A DNA stretch of 64,000 nt from NCBI GenBank assembly GCA_030407085.1, contig CM059582.1, positions 86,699,501 to 86,763,500 of the forward strand, in the 5' to 3' direction. Origin of the DNA: Trichopria drosophilae. Lineage: Eukaryota; Arthropoda; Insecta; Hymenoptera; Diapriidae. The notes under the pieces are model-generated. The model saw only the letters and a program-made list of their open reading frames with translations. It made no database searches and was not told where the DNA came from. The translations under genes and the position numbers were made by a program. Positions within the stretch are counted from its first letter, which is position 1. Each line of letters begins with the position of its first letter. This document shows, one piece after another, positions 1-12,175 of the stretch.

Positions 1-424
1 CGCATGAAAGGATGCTGTTGTAAAAGGTTTTGGAAATGATGTGAAAGTGAATTCCAATATTGAATGGCTCTGATCCATAATAAACGTGCGAAAATGCTTG
101 TACGAGGGGTCGGTAGCATGATATGAGACGAGTGAGAGCGAGATGAGTGCTGTAATGAACTGTTGATGGAGATGAATCGGGATGCAAGATACGATGGCTG
201 GTTAGTCGTTATTATTTGATTGGTAAGATTTCCCAGAAAATGTAGTCTTCTGGAGGAGATAAACAACCAGTTGGACACCAGAGCCAATGTAATAGCTTGT
301 GTTTTGCGGGTGTTGGGAATGAGCCTATAATCGTAGCTTATAGACCCTTTAACAACTCACTAATGTTACTATTAATTTTTTGAATGGTCTCGTTTATGCA
401 ACTGATTGGGGTAGATAGGTAGAA
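1..424. other. Flank with no recognised gene
   Basis: No open frame of useful length and no recognisable protein or RNA motif is seen on either strand. The sequence is moderately AT-rich and leads into the tandem repeat that follows. Confidence 0.5.
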
Positions 425-880
425 TTTTTATCTGCCATATTGAATTCATTATTTTAAATTCTTCAAATCTAGGGCTACACTCGTATTCAGCGACCACAAA
501 ACCCCGTTTAACCAGTTCCAGCTTATTTCATATACTTTTCGAATTCTGCTCAGCTATACAGTATCCGCCATTTTGAACTTTTAAAATCTGAGGCCGGATT
601 CATAATCAGGTCGCCAAAAACCTCTGAGTAACGTGTTCCAAAAGAAATTGGCTATTTTTTGAGAATTTTGTCCAACATATTGGCATCGCCATTATAAATT
701 TTTAAAATCTGAGGCCGGTTTTTAATCAGCAACCTCGAAAACCCCCAAATGACGTGTTTCAAGCAAATTTAGCTATTTTTAGAATTACATCCGCCACATT
801 GAATTCGCCATTTTGAATGTTGAAAATATGAGGTCGGATTCATAATCAGCGACCCCGAAATCCCCGAGTAATAAGGAGTA
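425..880. repeat. Four degenerate tandem units of ~110-130 bp
   Basis: The block 'cgccattttgaa... aaaatctgaggccggattcataatcagcgacc... aaaacc' recurs with starts near 433, 564, 672 and 789. The units are diverged by substitutions and small indels. The same unit occurs in both orientations inside the TTAA-flanked element at 21770-22711, and again near 13090-13183 and 25615-25840, so it is a dispersed repeat family and not a local satellite only. Confidence 0.75.
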
Positions 881-1441
881 TCCACCGACATGGTCCATAT
901 GGCCAAAACCCTTTCGCACCTCACCACATGGCAAAAACGTCCTTTTTCGACATTAATTTTTTCCAACTGAACGAATTGATAACAAATTCTGAAAACATTC
1001 ATGAAAGTAGTGTTTGTGGTGACCTTTAAGCACACATTTTCTGAGCCTTATAGACGCAATCTTTCCTACCTAAAAAACTTCTTTTAATTTTAAAATTGAT
1101 TTTTTTGGCACAATTTTCGAGACAGCACAACAAATTTTTTCATCAATTTTTAGAGTGGTTTGAGCCCTATCTTCATAAATTTTTTCCAATTTTTTGGTGA
1201 GGTGCGCCTATGTTAAAATTCGATTTTGTGAATTTTTTTAGTTATTCTGAAAATTATTTATTTTAAGGGGTAATCATTTCGAAAAAAATAATTTTTCTCA
1301 TTTAACTATTTTTATCTATAAAAGTGTCTATAATCGTAAAAATACGTGAAAAACATGTTTATAAACGGGTTTGTTTTAATAAACAAAATAAACATGTTAA
1401 ATATAAATGTAAATGTTTTTTTTATTTTTGCAAAATATACA
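808..1441 (+). repeat. Left arm of a ~0.6 kb inverted repeat pair
   Basis: Read on the reverse strand this block matches 12615-13183 almost end to end. Shared landmarks are the 'gtccatatggccaaaac' segment, the 'ggtgacctttaagcacacattttctgagcc' segment, the run of A/T-rich blocks up to 'cgggtttgttttaataaac', and the end at 'gcaaaatata'. The arms enclose two LINEs and a SINE-like unit. A long-TIR transposon or an inverted duplication split by later insertions are both possible. Confidence 0.75.
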
Positions 1442-2221
1442 TTTTGAGAACGACTATACATGCCATTTTGAACACAAAAATGAGATAAAACAAAGGTTTG
1501 AACCAGTAAGAAAAATATTACCGGAGTGGCACGCATTATGAATGCAGAAAATGCACAATGAACATAAAGACAATATAATAATTTAACCCTTTGCGGCATA
1601 GTGTCACTCCTGAGTGATACCTTTTTCTTTGCATATTTTTGCATTTTTTATACACTATTTGATTAATTTTAGTGAAAAAGCGTATGAAATATATTAGCGA
1701 ACATTCCTTCATAGAAATAAAAAAGAAAACAAATTTTATGGTCAATTAATTTATTTTTAAAAATACACATTCTTAGAATGTCTACCTGCAAGTTTGAACA
1801 GAAAAATGAAATAAAACTATGTAATATGTAGAATAAATGGTAACAAATTCAAAATAATAATCTAAAATATTAACATTTTTACATATTACAAACCTTATAT
1901 TGTATTGACCGAGAATATACAATAGTGTTATATTAGAAATCATATAATCTTATAAAATAATCAATCAAAATATATTCTCATAATAGAAATAATATGGCTA
2001 TGAAAAACACGAACACTTCTTTCTCCATCTAATATTTATATTCGTTCACGATCGGAGAATTAATAAAATTATAACAAAGAATTCTCTACAACATAATGCA
2101 AAGAAATTGCAAAATACAACACATATTATTTTATTTATTTTCGCGTATAGACGTTATATACATACACGTATAGACGTTCTAAAAATGTATATTTTGCAAA
2201 AATAAAATAAAAACATTAAAA
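1442..2221. other. AT-rich spacer with internal repeats
   Basis: No gene is recognised. The block 'caaaatatacattttgagaacg ... gaacacaaaaatgagataaaac' near 1430-1490 is repeated in diverged form near 1755-1820, and part of it returns inverted near 2170-2215. A TTAA at 1583-1586 is followed by 'ccctttgcggcatagtgtc', which looks like the end of a piggyBac-type MITE, but I did not find the partner end. Confidence 0.4.
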
Positions 2222-2330
2222 ATCTATTAGATAGATAGATAGATAAGTTTATTCCCATATATGATTTACAGTAAATTCTTAAGGGTTGAGTGCACCGATT
2301 ATTTTAAAAATACATAAATAGAACACTATA
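2222..2330 (-). mobile_element. Possible 3' tail of a 5'-truncated LINE
   Basis: On the minus strand an A/T-rich stretch with 'gggaataaac' runs directly into four TCTA units (plus-strand tagatagatagataga at ~2228-2246). An AATAAA-like signal followed by a short tandem tail is how LINEs of the Jockey/R1/CR1 groups end. Only the tail is visible, so the assignment is tentative. Confidence 0.35.
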
Positions 2331-2695
2331 CACTTCAGTTCGGCCTCTCGTTCAATGGTGAGTCCGTTAGACGTACTATTATCTGCTCTGTTATTTTGTC
2401 AAATTCTCAACTTTTATTTTCTCTTCAATGCGAGGAAACTTTGTCCAGGTTGAGCACACGCAACGGCCCTTGCATTTATCTGCACTATTTGTGGTTGAAG
2501 TGTTTTGTGGCCTGTTAAAGTGCTTTTTTCATTTTGTCTGTCATCCTGGAGCACATCGTTCGGCATTTTCTGGCCGGACCTTCTACTGCGCATGACTCGC
2601 TTACGCGTCACCGGCTATTTGTAAGTTAATTACCTCACACTCAGTCCGTGCGTCAACGCTTTTCAATCGCCGCTGGTTTGACAGGTATTAACCAC

Positions 2696-3304
2696 ATGCC
2701 AAGAAAATTCGCCCGTAAGCCAGTGTCGCCGAATAAGCACAGTGAGCGTGTACTTAAGTGCAAAAGGTGTCGGGGTCCCGTTCGTCCTAAATATAACTGC
2801 GAAACCTGCGATTCGACATTTCATCGGTCGTGCGCCCTTTCATATATTAGTTCAAAATCGGCAAGTTCTTGTTGTATGCGTATTTTTCAATGTTTACTTC
2901 CCGACGTGCCTGACGTCTCCCTCCCCGAAAGCTCATTCTCCGCTGCTGGTCCCTCTAACGCCGTTCCCCACGTGCTCGTCCCACCTGTTGTCCCGCCTCA
3001 GTCTCGTCTGCTTTGTTCTGTCAATATTCCCCTCGCTCCCTCGACCGACCCTTCTCGCCTGCCAGTGTTTTGTTTACCTATGTTAGTACCGATTAGTCAA
3101 AGTACAATGAATTTCCACAGTGTTCCGAATATAACAAATGCATCGAATGTCAATCTGCCCGCGGCGCCGATGCCGGCGGCTTGGGACTCACTCAATGCGG
3201 ATCAGCGTTTGTCTTTATTAATGCAGCAATCGCTTAACAACGCCGCGCGACTAGATTATATAGTTAATAACTTTTCATTACGGGAAATAGAAAGGTTAAT
3301 TTGA
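2696..3304 (+). CDS. LINE-A ORF1, PHD-type zinc finger protein
   Basis: This open frame of about 202 codons starts at an ATG at 2696; the frame is open 48 nt upstream but without an earlier ATG. The N-terminus is basic (MPRKFARK). A zinc finger follows within the first 60 residues, with CKRC, then CETC, then FHRSC, which is the C-x2-C...C-x2-C...H-x2-C spacing of a PHD/treble-clef finger. The rest is proline- and serine-rich with no clear fold. ORF1 proteins of CR1-like LINEs carry such fingers and are thought to bind the element RNA or DNA. The frame is intact although ORF2 downstream is not. Confidence 0.65.
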   Translation: MPRKFARKPVSPNKHSERVLKCKRCRGPVRPKYNCETCDSTFHRSCALSYISSKSASSCCMRIFQCLLPDVPDVSLPESSFSAAGPSNAVPHVLVPPVVPPQSRLLCSVNIPLAPSTDPSRLPVFCLPMLVPISQSTMNFHSVPNITNASNVNLPAAPMPAAWDSLNADQRLSLLMQQSLNNAARLDYIVNNFSLREIERLI

Positions 3305-3729
3305 GAGGACCTGTTACGTCCGATACTGCCTCGATGCAATTGCCGGACTCGTTCTCTATTATTGTCACGTGTCTTTCTGTTGATCTACGCAACTTGATCA
3401 TATAGCAAAAAGGAAAATAGGGAAAATCACACGCGCGGACATTTTCCCTGAGAGTTTCGCGCAAGATTCCCTGACTATTTTCGTTAATGAATTTTTACAA
3501 CGCTCATCTCATTAACTACTCATGCAAACAAAACAAGCTGCAAAACCTCTAGTTGGATCTCGGGTTTGGGTACGCGATGGGAGGATATTTTGTAGATGTG
3601 ATGCAAACTCAGCGGAATTACCAATAGTAACTGACCACGACTCACATAGTTTAAAGTGACAGCCATGTAATTCACTTATCTCAAGCAAACCATCGATACA
3701 TTGTAACCGAAAGAATCTAATAAATATTT

Positions 3730-6480
3730 TTCACTGCAACATTAACTACTTAAGAGCACACTTGTGTCAAGTGGAGTCACTTATCCAGGGCACCAACATC
3801 CATATTTTAGCGCTCTCCGAAACCTGGTTAAATCCCAACATTACGTCTGACACGTTAGCCATCCCGTCGTATAACCTACTGCGCAACGATCGACGAATTT
3901 TTTTAACTGAGAATAATAGATACATCTTAGGAGCTGGCGTAGCGTGTTATCTTCACGAATCACTAAGCTATTCTGTTTTGGAATTCTCGCAAAATGCATC
4001 CATTAATGAGCCCGTATTTATTATTCTTATGTCGATCTTTGAATGTCTATTGCTTGCTATTGTGTTTCGTAGACCCGACGGGTCAATGCTTTTCGACTTT
4101 AAGGCTAAACTTAGTCTCTATCTACCTACGTACAAAAATATGGTAGTAACTGGAGAATTAAACTGTGACTTACTAGGTTCCGATTACCATGCCACCTATT
4201 TGAGAGACGTCATTCGGGATCTCTCGTTTTATTCAGTACCTCTTGGTTCTACTCACCGTACTCTTCGAACACGCATACGCACATTGATGTCTTTTTAATC
4301 GATGCCCAGGAAAAAGTTCACAAATATGCTAAGAGCACTAGCCCCTTTGCCGCTGGACATGACTTAATTAGCATTGAATATTTAGTCTCCTCTTTCTCAC
4401 ATCAGCAAAAAACAATATCGCACCGCGATTTTAAAAATTGCAACTCTGAGGCACTTGCAAGGGAACTGAACATTGTGCTGCATCAAGATCTTCCGGAACT
4501 ATACAACCTCGATGTTCTGTACACACAATCAATTTCCGATCTACTCCCGCGCTTTTACGCTTGCCTAAATCGGTCCCTCGATATCCACGCCCCCATCGTT
4601 ACGAGAAGCCTCAAGAAGAATATTGGATTGCCCCGTGGCTTACTGATGACCTCAAACGACTTATCAAGCGAGGTGAGCAGATCTACAATAAAGCTAAACG
4701 TTCCGGCAGCAGGACAATTTATTGCAGTATCGTGAGATGAGAAAGACCATAAAGTCCTCCATGAAAATGGCCAAAAAACTGTACCTGCGAAACCTTGTAA
4801 CAAACGAAACTAATTCGACTAAGATCTGGGCACTTCTTCGGAAATTTGGCCCTTTTGGCATCATCGTCACAATCTGCTCTTCAACACTTTTCATCAGATG
4901 AACTTTACCACTACTCCGCAATAGCTTCCTCTCATCCCGCCTGTACTGATTCATAACTTCACCAGATTCTCCAAATATCGCCTCCACCAAATTCACCAAG
5001 TTTTTCCTTTCCCCTCATTCGTCCCGAGCCAGTCCAGAGTCTTATTTCATCTTCTTTCTCTAAATCCAAAGGGCCCAGCCCGGATGGTCTCCAGCTCATT
5101 CACCTTCAAAGGATTGTGTCCATCATCGTAGAACCACTTACTGCCATGTTTTATATCTCTCTTGCTACCGGGGTCTATCCATCTACGTGGAAAATGTCCT
5201 TCATTATCCCTCTCAACAAGGTTGCCAATCCAGCCTCACCTGGCGATACGCGTCCCATAGCGAACCCATCACATATCGCTAAGCTGCTTGACGCCCTTGT
5301 CACTCGGATATTAGTCTCCTTTCTTGAGCCCAATCATCCAGACGGCCCTTCTGAAGCTTACTGATGACATTCGTCGAGGAATTGAGAAAGGCTTCGTAAC
5401 TATCCTGGTCTTGTTTGATATTTCCAAAACCTTTGACTCGCTGAACCATATTCTTTTATTACGTTGCCTTCAACAGTCAGGGTTTGACGATTTATCTATC
5501 AAGTGGATGGCCTCTTATTTAACCGGTAGATCGCAACTCATCAAAGGTTGGACGGAACCTATTCACAGCGGCAGTCTACTACTAGTGGAGTCCCGCAGGG
5601 ATCAAGCTTGGGGCCAATACTGTTCTCGATCGTATTCAATACCTTGTTCGGGCATCTACATCATTGCCGTAACACAAAAATAGTCTTCGCCCACGACACG
5701 CAATTCCGTTAATAATGAAATTGAAATCTTCCATACTTGGATTCAGCAGTCTGGGTTCTCACTTTGCGAAAAGAAGACTAAAGCCATCATTTTTGGAACT
5801 AGGCATAACCTCGAAATTCTGCATTCCATGGTGTTGCCACCAATAATGGTAAACAACCATATCGTGCCATTTGTCACAGAAGTCCGGAATCTTAGAGTCC
5901 ATATCTCTGCTGACCAGATCTGGAACCGCCACATTGCAGCTATTAGTTGTAAAGTTCAATACGCACTGTACGGATTACGTTTCCGCAGATCTAGTCTTCC
6001 TTTATCTATAAAACTATAACTAGTAAATGCTTTGATTCTCCTCCACTTGGACTTTGCTTGCCTCGTTTTTTCGGATGCTTCTGGTTACGTACTCACGAAA
6101 TTGCGCAGATTACTAAATGCTGCCCTTTCGATTTGTGTATCACTTGCGACGTTATCAACCATTAGCTTATTATTGGACTAAAGCCACCTGGCTTACCAGG
6201 ATAAATACTTTCGGGACACTCTTCCTTACCAAGTACTGAACACCTCGATATCCACTTACATACGAGAGAGCTTCACTATGACGGCTATCTCGCCGCGTCA
6301 ATCAAACCATCTAAACTTCAGTTCGTTTTATGTACCCATCTGTCGCACAAATATTTTCCTTAACTCATATTGGATTTCTGCTATCAAATCGTAGAACTTA
6401 CTGCCAATTGAGCTTCGTAATGCTCGATTTTTGCTGCACTTTTATTGTATTTGCGGCGAAGCGACAACCCCCGATAATTA
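3730..6480 (+). pseudogene. LINE-A ORF2 remnant (endonuclease + reverse transcriptase)
   Basis: Pieces in different frames line up in the order expected for a LINE polyprotein. At 3762-4298 is the apurinic-type endonuclease, with LALSETWL, the GELNCDL block (usually GDxNxD) and, in a shifted frame, GHDLISIEY. At 5116-5683 is the reverse transcriptase, with WKMSFIIPLNK, FDISKTFDSLNH, a GVPQGSSLGPILF-like block in another frame and FAHDT where FADD is expected. At 5828-6019 and to ~6480 is the C-terminal region, including NLLPIELRNAR. The mutated catalytic FADD box and more than five frame changes show it cannot be active. Confidence 0.75.
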
Positions 6481-6849
6481 ATCTCTTCACATTAGTGTGA
6501 TTTCAGCATCGGTCAGTATACTGCTTCCAATCCTTCAAATCGTGGCTATTGTATCCGGGCTGTCCTTTTGCAATTTTTGTGTTCGTCTTTTATTCGCATA
6601 CTTAGTGCCGTTAAATCTAACTTTAAGTGTACCTATAGCTGTAATTTCACTGATTTTTTGTTTATAAACGTAGGCTTAGCATAGGAATTTTTATACGAGT
6701 CATGTTTTTTTTGCTTCTATTTTTCATTGTTAGAATTCACCATTTGGCGAATGAGACTTAGATTCTAGTATTATGTTTTTGTATCTTTTTCTTTGTAATA
6801 CGACTTATGTAATTTTGCTTTGTCCACGGACTTTGATGTCCAGGACAAT

Positions 6850-7190
6850 AAATAAACGAGTTCATACTCATACACTCGATTCCGGTTCGCTACTGTTACA
6901 GTTTCATAAATAAATAAATAACACACGCTCCAAAAACTACATAAAAAGAACGTTGTACACACGAATCCGGTGCGCTACTAATACGAATTACGTAAAAAAA
7001 GAAAACACGTGCTCTAAAAAATACATGAAAAGACGCTGTACCCACGAATCCGGTGCGCTACTAATACGATTGCATAAAAAACACACGCTCTAAAAATACA
7101 TAAAAATAACGCTATACACGCGATTCCGGTACGACACTAATACGGATACCTAAAAAAACTCGCTCTAAAATTATTTTGTAAAACAAGTCT
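6850..7190. repeat. Tandem repeat, ~80 bp unit, about four copies
   Basis: The core 'ccggtgcgctactaatacg' recurs at 6882, 6967, 7050 and 7126, each followed by an A-rich stretch and 'acacgctctaaaaa'. The spacing is 85, 83 and 76 bp. The array begins at the 3' end of LINE-A and stops just before LINE-B, so it may be a 3'-UTR array of one of them. Confidence 0.75.
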
Positions 7191-7264
7191 AAAAGGAAAC
7201 TGGAACAATACAAAAAATAAAGGGAAAAAAACAGGCCCCGGAGCTACCATGTTCGCATGCTAGC

Positions 7265-10200
7265 CTACATATTCAGGTAGAACTGCCTCCTGGTGAAACA
7301 CGAACTTACAAATCCAAAGAGGACCTTTAGTATGCGAAGATCGGCAGAGAGTATCAAGAAGGCCAACATATTCTCGTCGGTGCAATTTGCTATGATGGCA
7401 CTACGTCGGAGTCTAGATCTTGAGGGAGTAGAGAGGGAACATTCGGACAAAATGTGAATTAATGTCTCCCTTTCGCCCGTGTTAGAAATCGAACACGGAT
7501 CGCTCGGATTGTAGGCATAAAAAGTACTGCCGATACAGAACGAACGCGAGAATATGGTGGCCATTCTCAGCAGGACTTTTAGGCGTAAGTGAGAGAGCTG
7601 GCAACGTTCCGGAGCAAGGGAGGCTAACCCGTCAGAAAACTGCCTAAATAACGGAAACTGGCTCGAATCCGACGCAAAATAACGTTGGAGGTCACACGCT
7701 GAGCGGTAGCGAAGGTTTCACAAATAGACGCTACGTGAGACTCCCAGTTTGCAGCCGAAAGATCCTCCCATCGTACATTATATTTTGTCACGTCTAGGAT
7801 CAACTTCAACCTCGAAAACCAGTTGATTGTCGGATCGTCGTTTCCTCTAGAGCTAAGTTCATAGAGCCTAGTTAAACCGAGACGAGGGAGACCATTTGGT
7901 GGTTGCCGCAGGTACGTAAGCACGAGGTTTAACGCTCTGTGCACTATTTCAACCACTATTGGGTAAAGCCCTAATTCGAGGCGCAAGAAATAGGGCGGCG
8001 TCGACTTGGGAAGCTTAAGCCACTTCTTAAAAATTCAACCTGGACGGATTCTAAAGAGCGAATATGGCAGAGAGGCCAACAGGGCGCAGCATACAGTAAG
8101 GTAGATAGGATAGAAGCTCCGTATAGTTTTAAAGCAGCACTGGTCGAATCACATTTAGCTGAAGCCATTATAGCCAAGACAGACGCTTGACGAGTCTGTG
8201 CTATAGTGTTTTCAGTTGCCTTCAGCACACTCGCCGATGAAGAGACGATTGTTTCTTGGTAAGGATACGTGGTCGCAACTTCCACCTGCTGATTACTAAA
8301 GAAAAAGTTTCTTGAGGAGGAATCGAGAGGACCACCTCTTCTACACACAATAATTTTTGTCTTAGTCGTATTTACTACAAGGCCATTAAGATTACAATAG
8401 GACAGGAGCGTCCTCAATTTCGTTTTTATGACAGTAGGAGAATAAGCGAAGAGAAGCATCATAACATCATAAGTAGTTGTGTAGTCAATGCCTCTTAAGC
8501 CTTGATCACGCAAGTATGCTACAATGTCGGAGATGTACAAAATAAAGAGCAAACGGATCAAGATTTCGCCCTGTAAGACCCCGTCTATCACCCTAACTCA
8601 CTAAGTAGAGCCAGCGGCACAGATGATGGAAGATTTGGCAGATTCGTAGAAGGCCTTAAGTACCCTAACCGTTTTGGCGCTAATCCCAATGCTATAAAGC
8701 TTGTGCCAGAGTTTTGTGTCGGGGATAGAATCGAACGCCCTGCGAAAGTCCACAAAAAGCACTTAGAGGCTTTTTTCCTAAGCTCTTCTAAAACCTGCTT
8801 GTTCGTCCGGGAGTATATCACGCTGCGGGAGCCAGTTCTCCAGTCTCGCATCAAACACCTGCATGAACAATTTCGTAAATGCATTGATTATGGCAATCGC
8901 TCGGTAATTTTCGGTGTCGGTTCGGTCACCGTTTTGAAGAGCATGAAGAGATCGGCCTCTAGCCACTCTTCAGGCGGTAGCTCATTGGTTAAGATCAAAT
9001 TGAATAGGTCCAAAACATACGAGAACCACTCACTCGAGAGTAGTTTCCACGCTTCAGCCGGTATACCATTTGGCCCTACAGCTTTACCCGCCTTCAATCT
9101 CTTCCTGCTCTCCCTCAACTCTTGCGGCAGAATTGGGCCGTCAAGGTCATTGTCGAGAGGCCCGTAGAGTGTTAGCAGCATCAATGGCTTCGGTGGGTAA
9201 AGGAGCCCCAAGTGCCCGGACCAGGCCTCCAGAGGCACAGACGAGTTTCCGAGAGGAGCCCGCCTATGTCTCCGATCCTCAGACCAGAAACTCTTAGCGT
9301 CCCTCACCGCAGCAAAGGCATTTGCCAGGCGAGAAACATCAAGACATTTAGTCACCACCGTTGTGTGTCTAAAATGTCGTAAGACTTCTCGTGGTTGTTC
9401 GACCGAAGGAGATGAAGGGCTCTGTTCATTTCTCTCTTGGCAGAATTGCAGGACGCATCGTACCACCGAGGCAAAAAACGTGAAGGGTTGGTTTTTCCCC
9501 CGGAAGAATTGGAAAGTTTTACTAAGCCCTCCTGGGTAAGAAGATTAAGCAAACCCGAACACAAAAAATCACAAAATGGACTTTGTGTCGTGTGGTTATA
9601 AAATTCTAAATAAGGGTTGACTTCGCTCAGTCTTTTAGCGAGTTTTTCCTCGCCTTCAGGTGACCACGACGTTTTATACCTCGGTGCTAGGCACGGCGAA
9701 AGATGAGGCGCAGGCTAGGCATTAGGAAACGAGAGGGACACCGAAGCAATTGCCGGAAAATGGTCAGAGCCTCCACCATCAGGGCCTATAACAAAGTCAT
9801 TCACCAAGTACAAATGATAGGCAGAGACCCAGACCAAGTCAATAATGCTTCGTCCCTTGGCATCTAAAAAAGTAAATTGCGCTGGTGAATCGCTAAGCGA
9901 GCGACATTTAACAATACAAAATTATTACTAAACATAAACTCATAAAGACATTTACCACGGACATTACAACGAGTATCGCAGGTTCGCCTGGCAACTGCGA
10001 GTTGAGTTTCGTCATATAAATTCGAAAATTCGCGTTCATGGTCCAGGTCACCGGTCCACGAGATAAAGTCGCATCATAAAATAATCATACTGTCCAGAAA
10101 TTTAACTGAAAAAGAATCAAGAATGAGTTGGAGTGACGAAAGCAACGATATTAAATCAAAATTTGGCGGAAAATAAAATGAGCCTTGAATTAACGGAAGT

Positions 10201-10562
10201 GGGTGAGATCTAATTAATACAAAAAGCCAGTGCGAGGAGGATTCGACCAGCACCGGTGACCCTGACAACGGAACAAATGTCGACAAACCGCCGCTATATC
10301 TTCCTCTGTATCCTTCGCGCGTAGCTGGGACTGAAAATTTCGCTACACATTGGTCCTCAGGAAGTGTAGATGGCTCGGAACACCATGTCTCTATAACGTT
10401 TATGGTCCCATGTAGTTGGCACTTGCTAGCCATGGCAAAGTTGTGTGGACCATGAATGTTCCAAAAAGCGGCAGTAAACGAAGAATCTTGCAGAGGAGGT
10501 GGCGCCACTTGAAGTAGAGAACGAGGAGTTGGAGGCGTCGACGTAAAAGGAGAAGAACCCAA
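7265..10562 (-). pseudogene. LINE-B ORF2 remnant (endonuclease, RT, zinc knuckle)
   Basis: Fragments in translation order are as follows. At 10562-10074: TAAFWNIHG and VIETW, the start of an apurinic endonuclease. At 9466-8888: a linker and RT N-terminal block (GKAVGPNGIPAEAWK, LFMLFKTV). At 8884-8588: the RT core. At 8591-7971: GVLQGEILIRLLFILYISDI and VNTTKTKIIV, with the YxDD box damaged. At 7986-7624: the thumb and C-terminal region. At 7564-7265: a zinc knuckle (the C...H...C pattern around ETLIHILSEC). The frames shift at least six times. LINE-E shares the LQGEILSPLLFILYLSDI block. Confidence 0.7.
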
Positions 10563-10624
10563 CCGGTGAGCTATAGTGTGCTGGAATACTCGGCAGCCCC
10601 TAAATCTGGTGAACGGGGCTGCAG

Positions 10625-11346
10625 TTAAGCGTTTTTTTTACGATTTTGGTAGGCAAATAGTCGGGATGTGCTAGGCTCTGTCGAAATTGGTTGAGAAGAT
10701 GGAAAATCAGCCTCTACACCAGGTGACGATGTTGGCACTTCCGGTGTAAAAACTCCCGCAACATCCGACCAGCCGTACCATACTCCATCAACACGTACCT
10801 TCTGGGACCGACGCTCGACCCTTTTAGAGTCAGCTCTTGCCTTTTTGCCTAATTGCCTTGCATGGAAGTCGATACGGCGTTCCCTGGCCGTGAGATCTGC
10901 GTCGATGTAGATGTCCTTGCCCATGAGGAGGCGCTTCTTCTGGGCCATAATGTGGAGATTGGCAGGATGAGAGAGCAGTTCTACTAGAACGATGGGCGGT
11001 TCTTTCCGTACAATGACGTCTCGACCACATTGGTTATATTAAAAACCTCTGCGAAAAATTTCTCGACACAAACAGTCGGATCTCCAGAGATTTTAGCCCA
11101 CGAATGTTGATGTTCTTTTTTTTTATGGAGTTTACTCTGAAGCACCAATTCGTTGGTCAGATGGGGAATCTGGGCATCTTTTCCCTCTAGCTTTACTTTG
11201 AGCGTGGTAACCTCACTGAGAATCTCTTTCCTGAGGTTCGATATTCTATCAAGGTTCGTCTTGGTCGCAGAATCTATATTTTCGTCCAGTTTCGCAGACA
11301 GGGTTCCTATAATTGCCTCTTGCATTTCTCTTAATTGGCCTTCCAT
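10625..11346 (-). pseudogene. LINE-B ORF1 remnant (coiled coil + L1-type ORF1 core)
   Basis: Two frames join here. The upstream one (11346-10984) is charged and heptad-like, starting MEGQLREMQEAI, and leads into WAKISGDPTVCVEKFFAEVF. The downstream one (10948-10625) has MAQKKRLLMGKDIYIDADL then TARERRI, which resembles the RRM/C-terminal part of L1-type ORF1 proteins ('I..DLT..ER' block). A C-terminal acidic and serine-rich tail follows. Such proteins coat the element RNA. A frameshift near 10950-10985 breaks the frame. Confidence 0.6.
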
Positions 11347-11400
11347 TTTCAGGTTGGGCTGCTCGATGCTTGGGCCTGTTCCTTTAGGTCAGCTGACGAA

Positions 11401-12175
11401 GCACGGCACTGCTTTGGTGCAAAATTTTTCGAATCGACTGGCGGAGAAGTTTCAGGCGAGCAGGCGCGCTTCATACGCGGGAAAAACTCCAAAATCAACT
11501 TAGTTTGCGGGTCTCTGTATGCAAGTCATTTTGTCGCAGTCGAGGGCCGCCCTACTCTTGATGTAAGCGAGTGAACTGTAGTGCTCAATCGCACTTACAG
11601 GCGTAGACGGTGGAGAGAGGGAAGGTTGTCCGACTCCTCCTGTTGCATTAGCAAATAGCTCGCCCGAGACGTGCTGCCTCGTACAGGATTTTAAATAAGC
11701 ACTGCTGGAAGACACCAGTACAATTGTTACGGAAGTAGCAACAGAGGTGCGCAAAAGAAGTGGACACAACTTGACAGAACACGTGTTAGTATGCACTCGG
11801 TTGAGTTTTAATAACGTGAAACTCACCCTCATAAAGTCCTGGTTGAAAAAGAACACTGTCCCCAGCTAACAGCAGTGAATGGCACATCTGATAGCACACG
11901 TCCTGGCATAATTTTAAAAACCTTTCAGCGACCTTGTGATAGTAGGGTGAGGTTATGATGACGTCAGACTCGCTTCGAAGGGGAAAACATAAACGATGCA
12001 ATAGCAACTCCAAAATTAAGCAGCAATCTTGCAAGACAGCTTCTAGGCCTTACAAGCGACGTAATACGGGACAATACAATGGGCAATACAGCTCAATCAG
12101 ACACGAAAGCTTAGAACGTAATTTGACAGCGTGTGTCATCGATCGTTACCGGAAGTGCACCCTAAAAATCAATTA
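11401..12175. other. No confident gene; LINE-B 5' flank
   Basis: Short frames exist on both strands (for example 11500-11856 minus), but none has a recognisable motif. Part may be the 5' untranslated region of LINE-B. Confidence 0.4.

Larger units (their letters stand above)
2330..6870 (+). mobile_element. LINE-A: decayed CR1-like non-LTR retrotransposon
   Basis: The element has the two-ORF layout of CR1-like LINEs: ORF1 with a PHD-type zinc finger (2696-3304), then ORF2 with endonuclease, reverse transcriptase and C-terminal region (about 3730-6480). A 3' non-coding region follows, ending near 'ggacaataaataaacgag' at ~6843-6860, just after a small hairpin (ggac/gtcc, 6826-6840). ORF2 is broken by many frameshifts and stops, so the copy is dead. 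The 5' boundary is approximate. It resembles LINE-D at 45.2-52.8 kb in ORF1 type and in the order of RT motifs, so the two probably belong to the same clade. Confidence 0.75.
7200..11400 (-). mobile_element. LINE-B: decayed non-LTR retrotransposon
   Basis: On the minus strand the order is ORF1 with a coiled coil and an L1-type ORF1 core (about 11346-10625), endonuclease (10562-10074), reverse transcriptase (9466-7971) and a C-terminal zinc-knuckle region (to 7265). Its RT and C-terminal blocks match those of LINE-E at 49.2-52.1 kb at a moderate level, so both are one clade, which I cannot name with certainty. Many frameshifts are present. The 5' end may extend beyond 11400, but nothing diagnostic is seen there. 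No clear tail or target duplication is seen. Confidence 0.7.
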
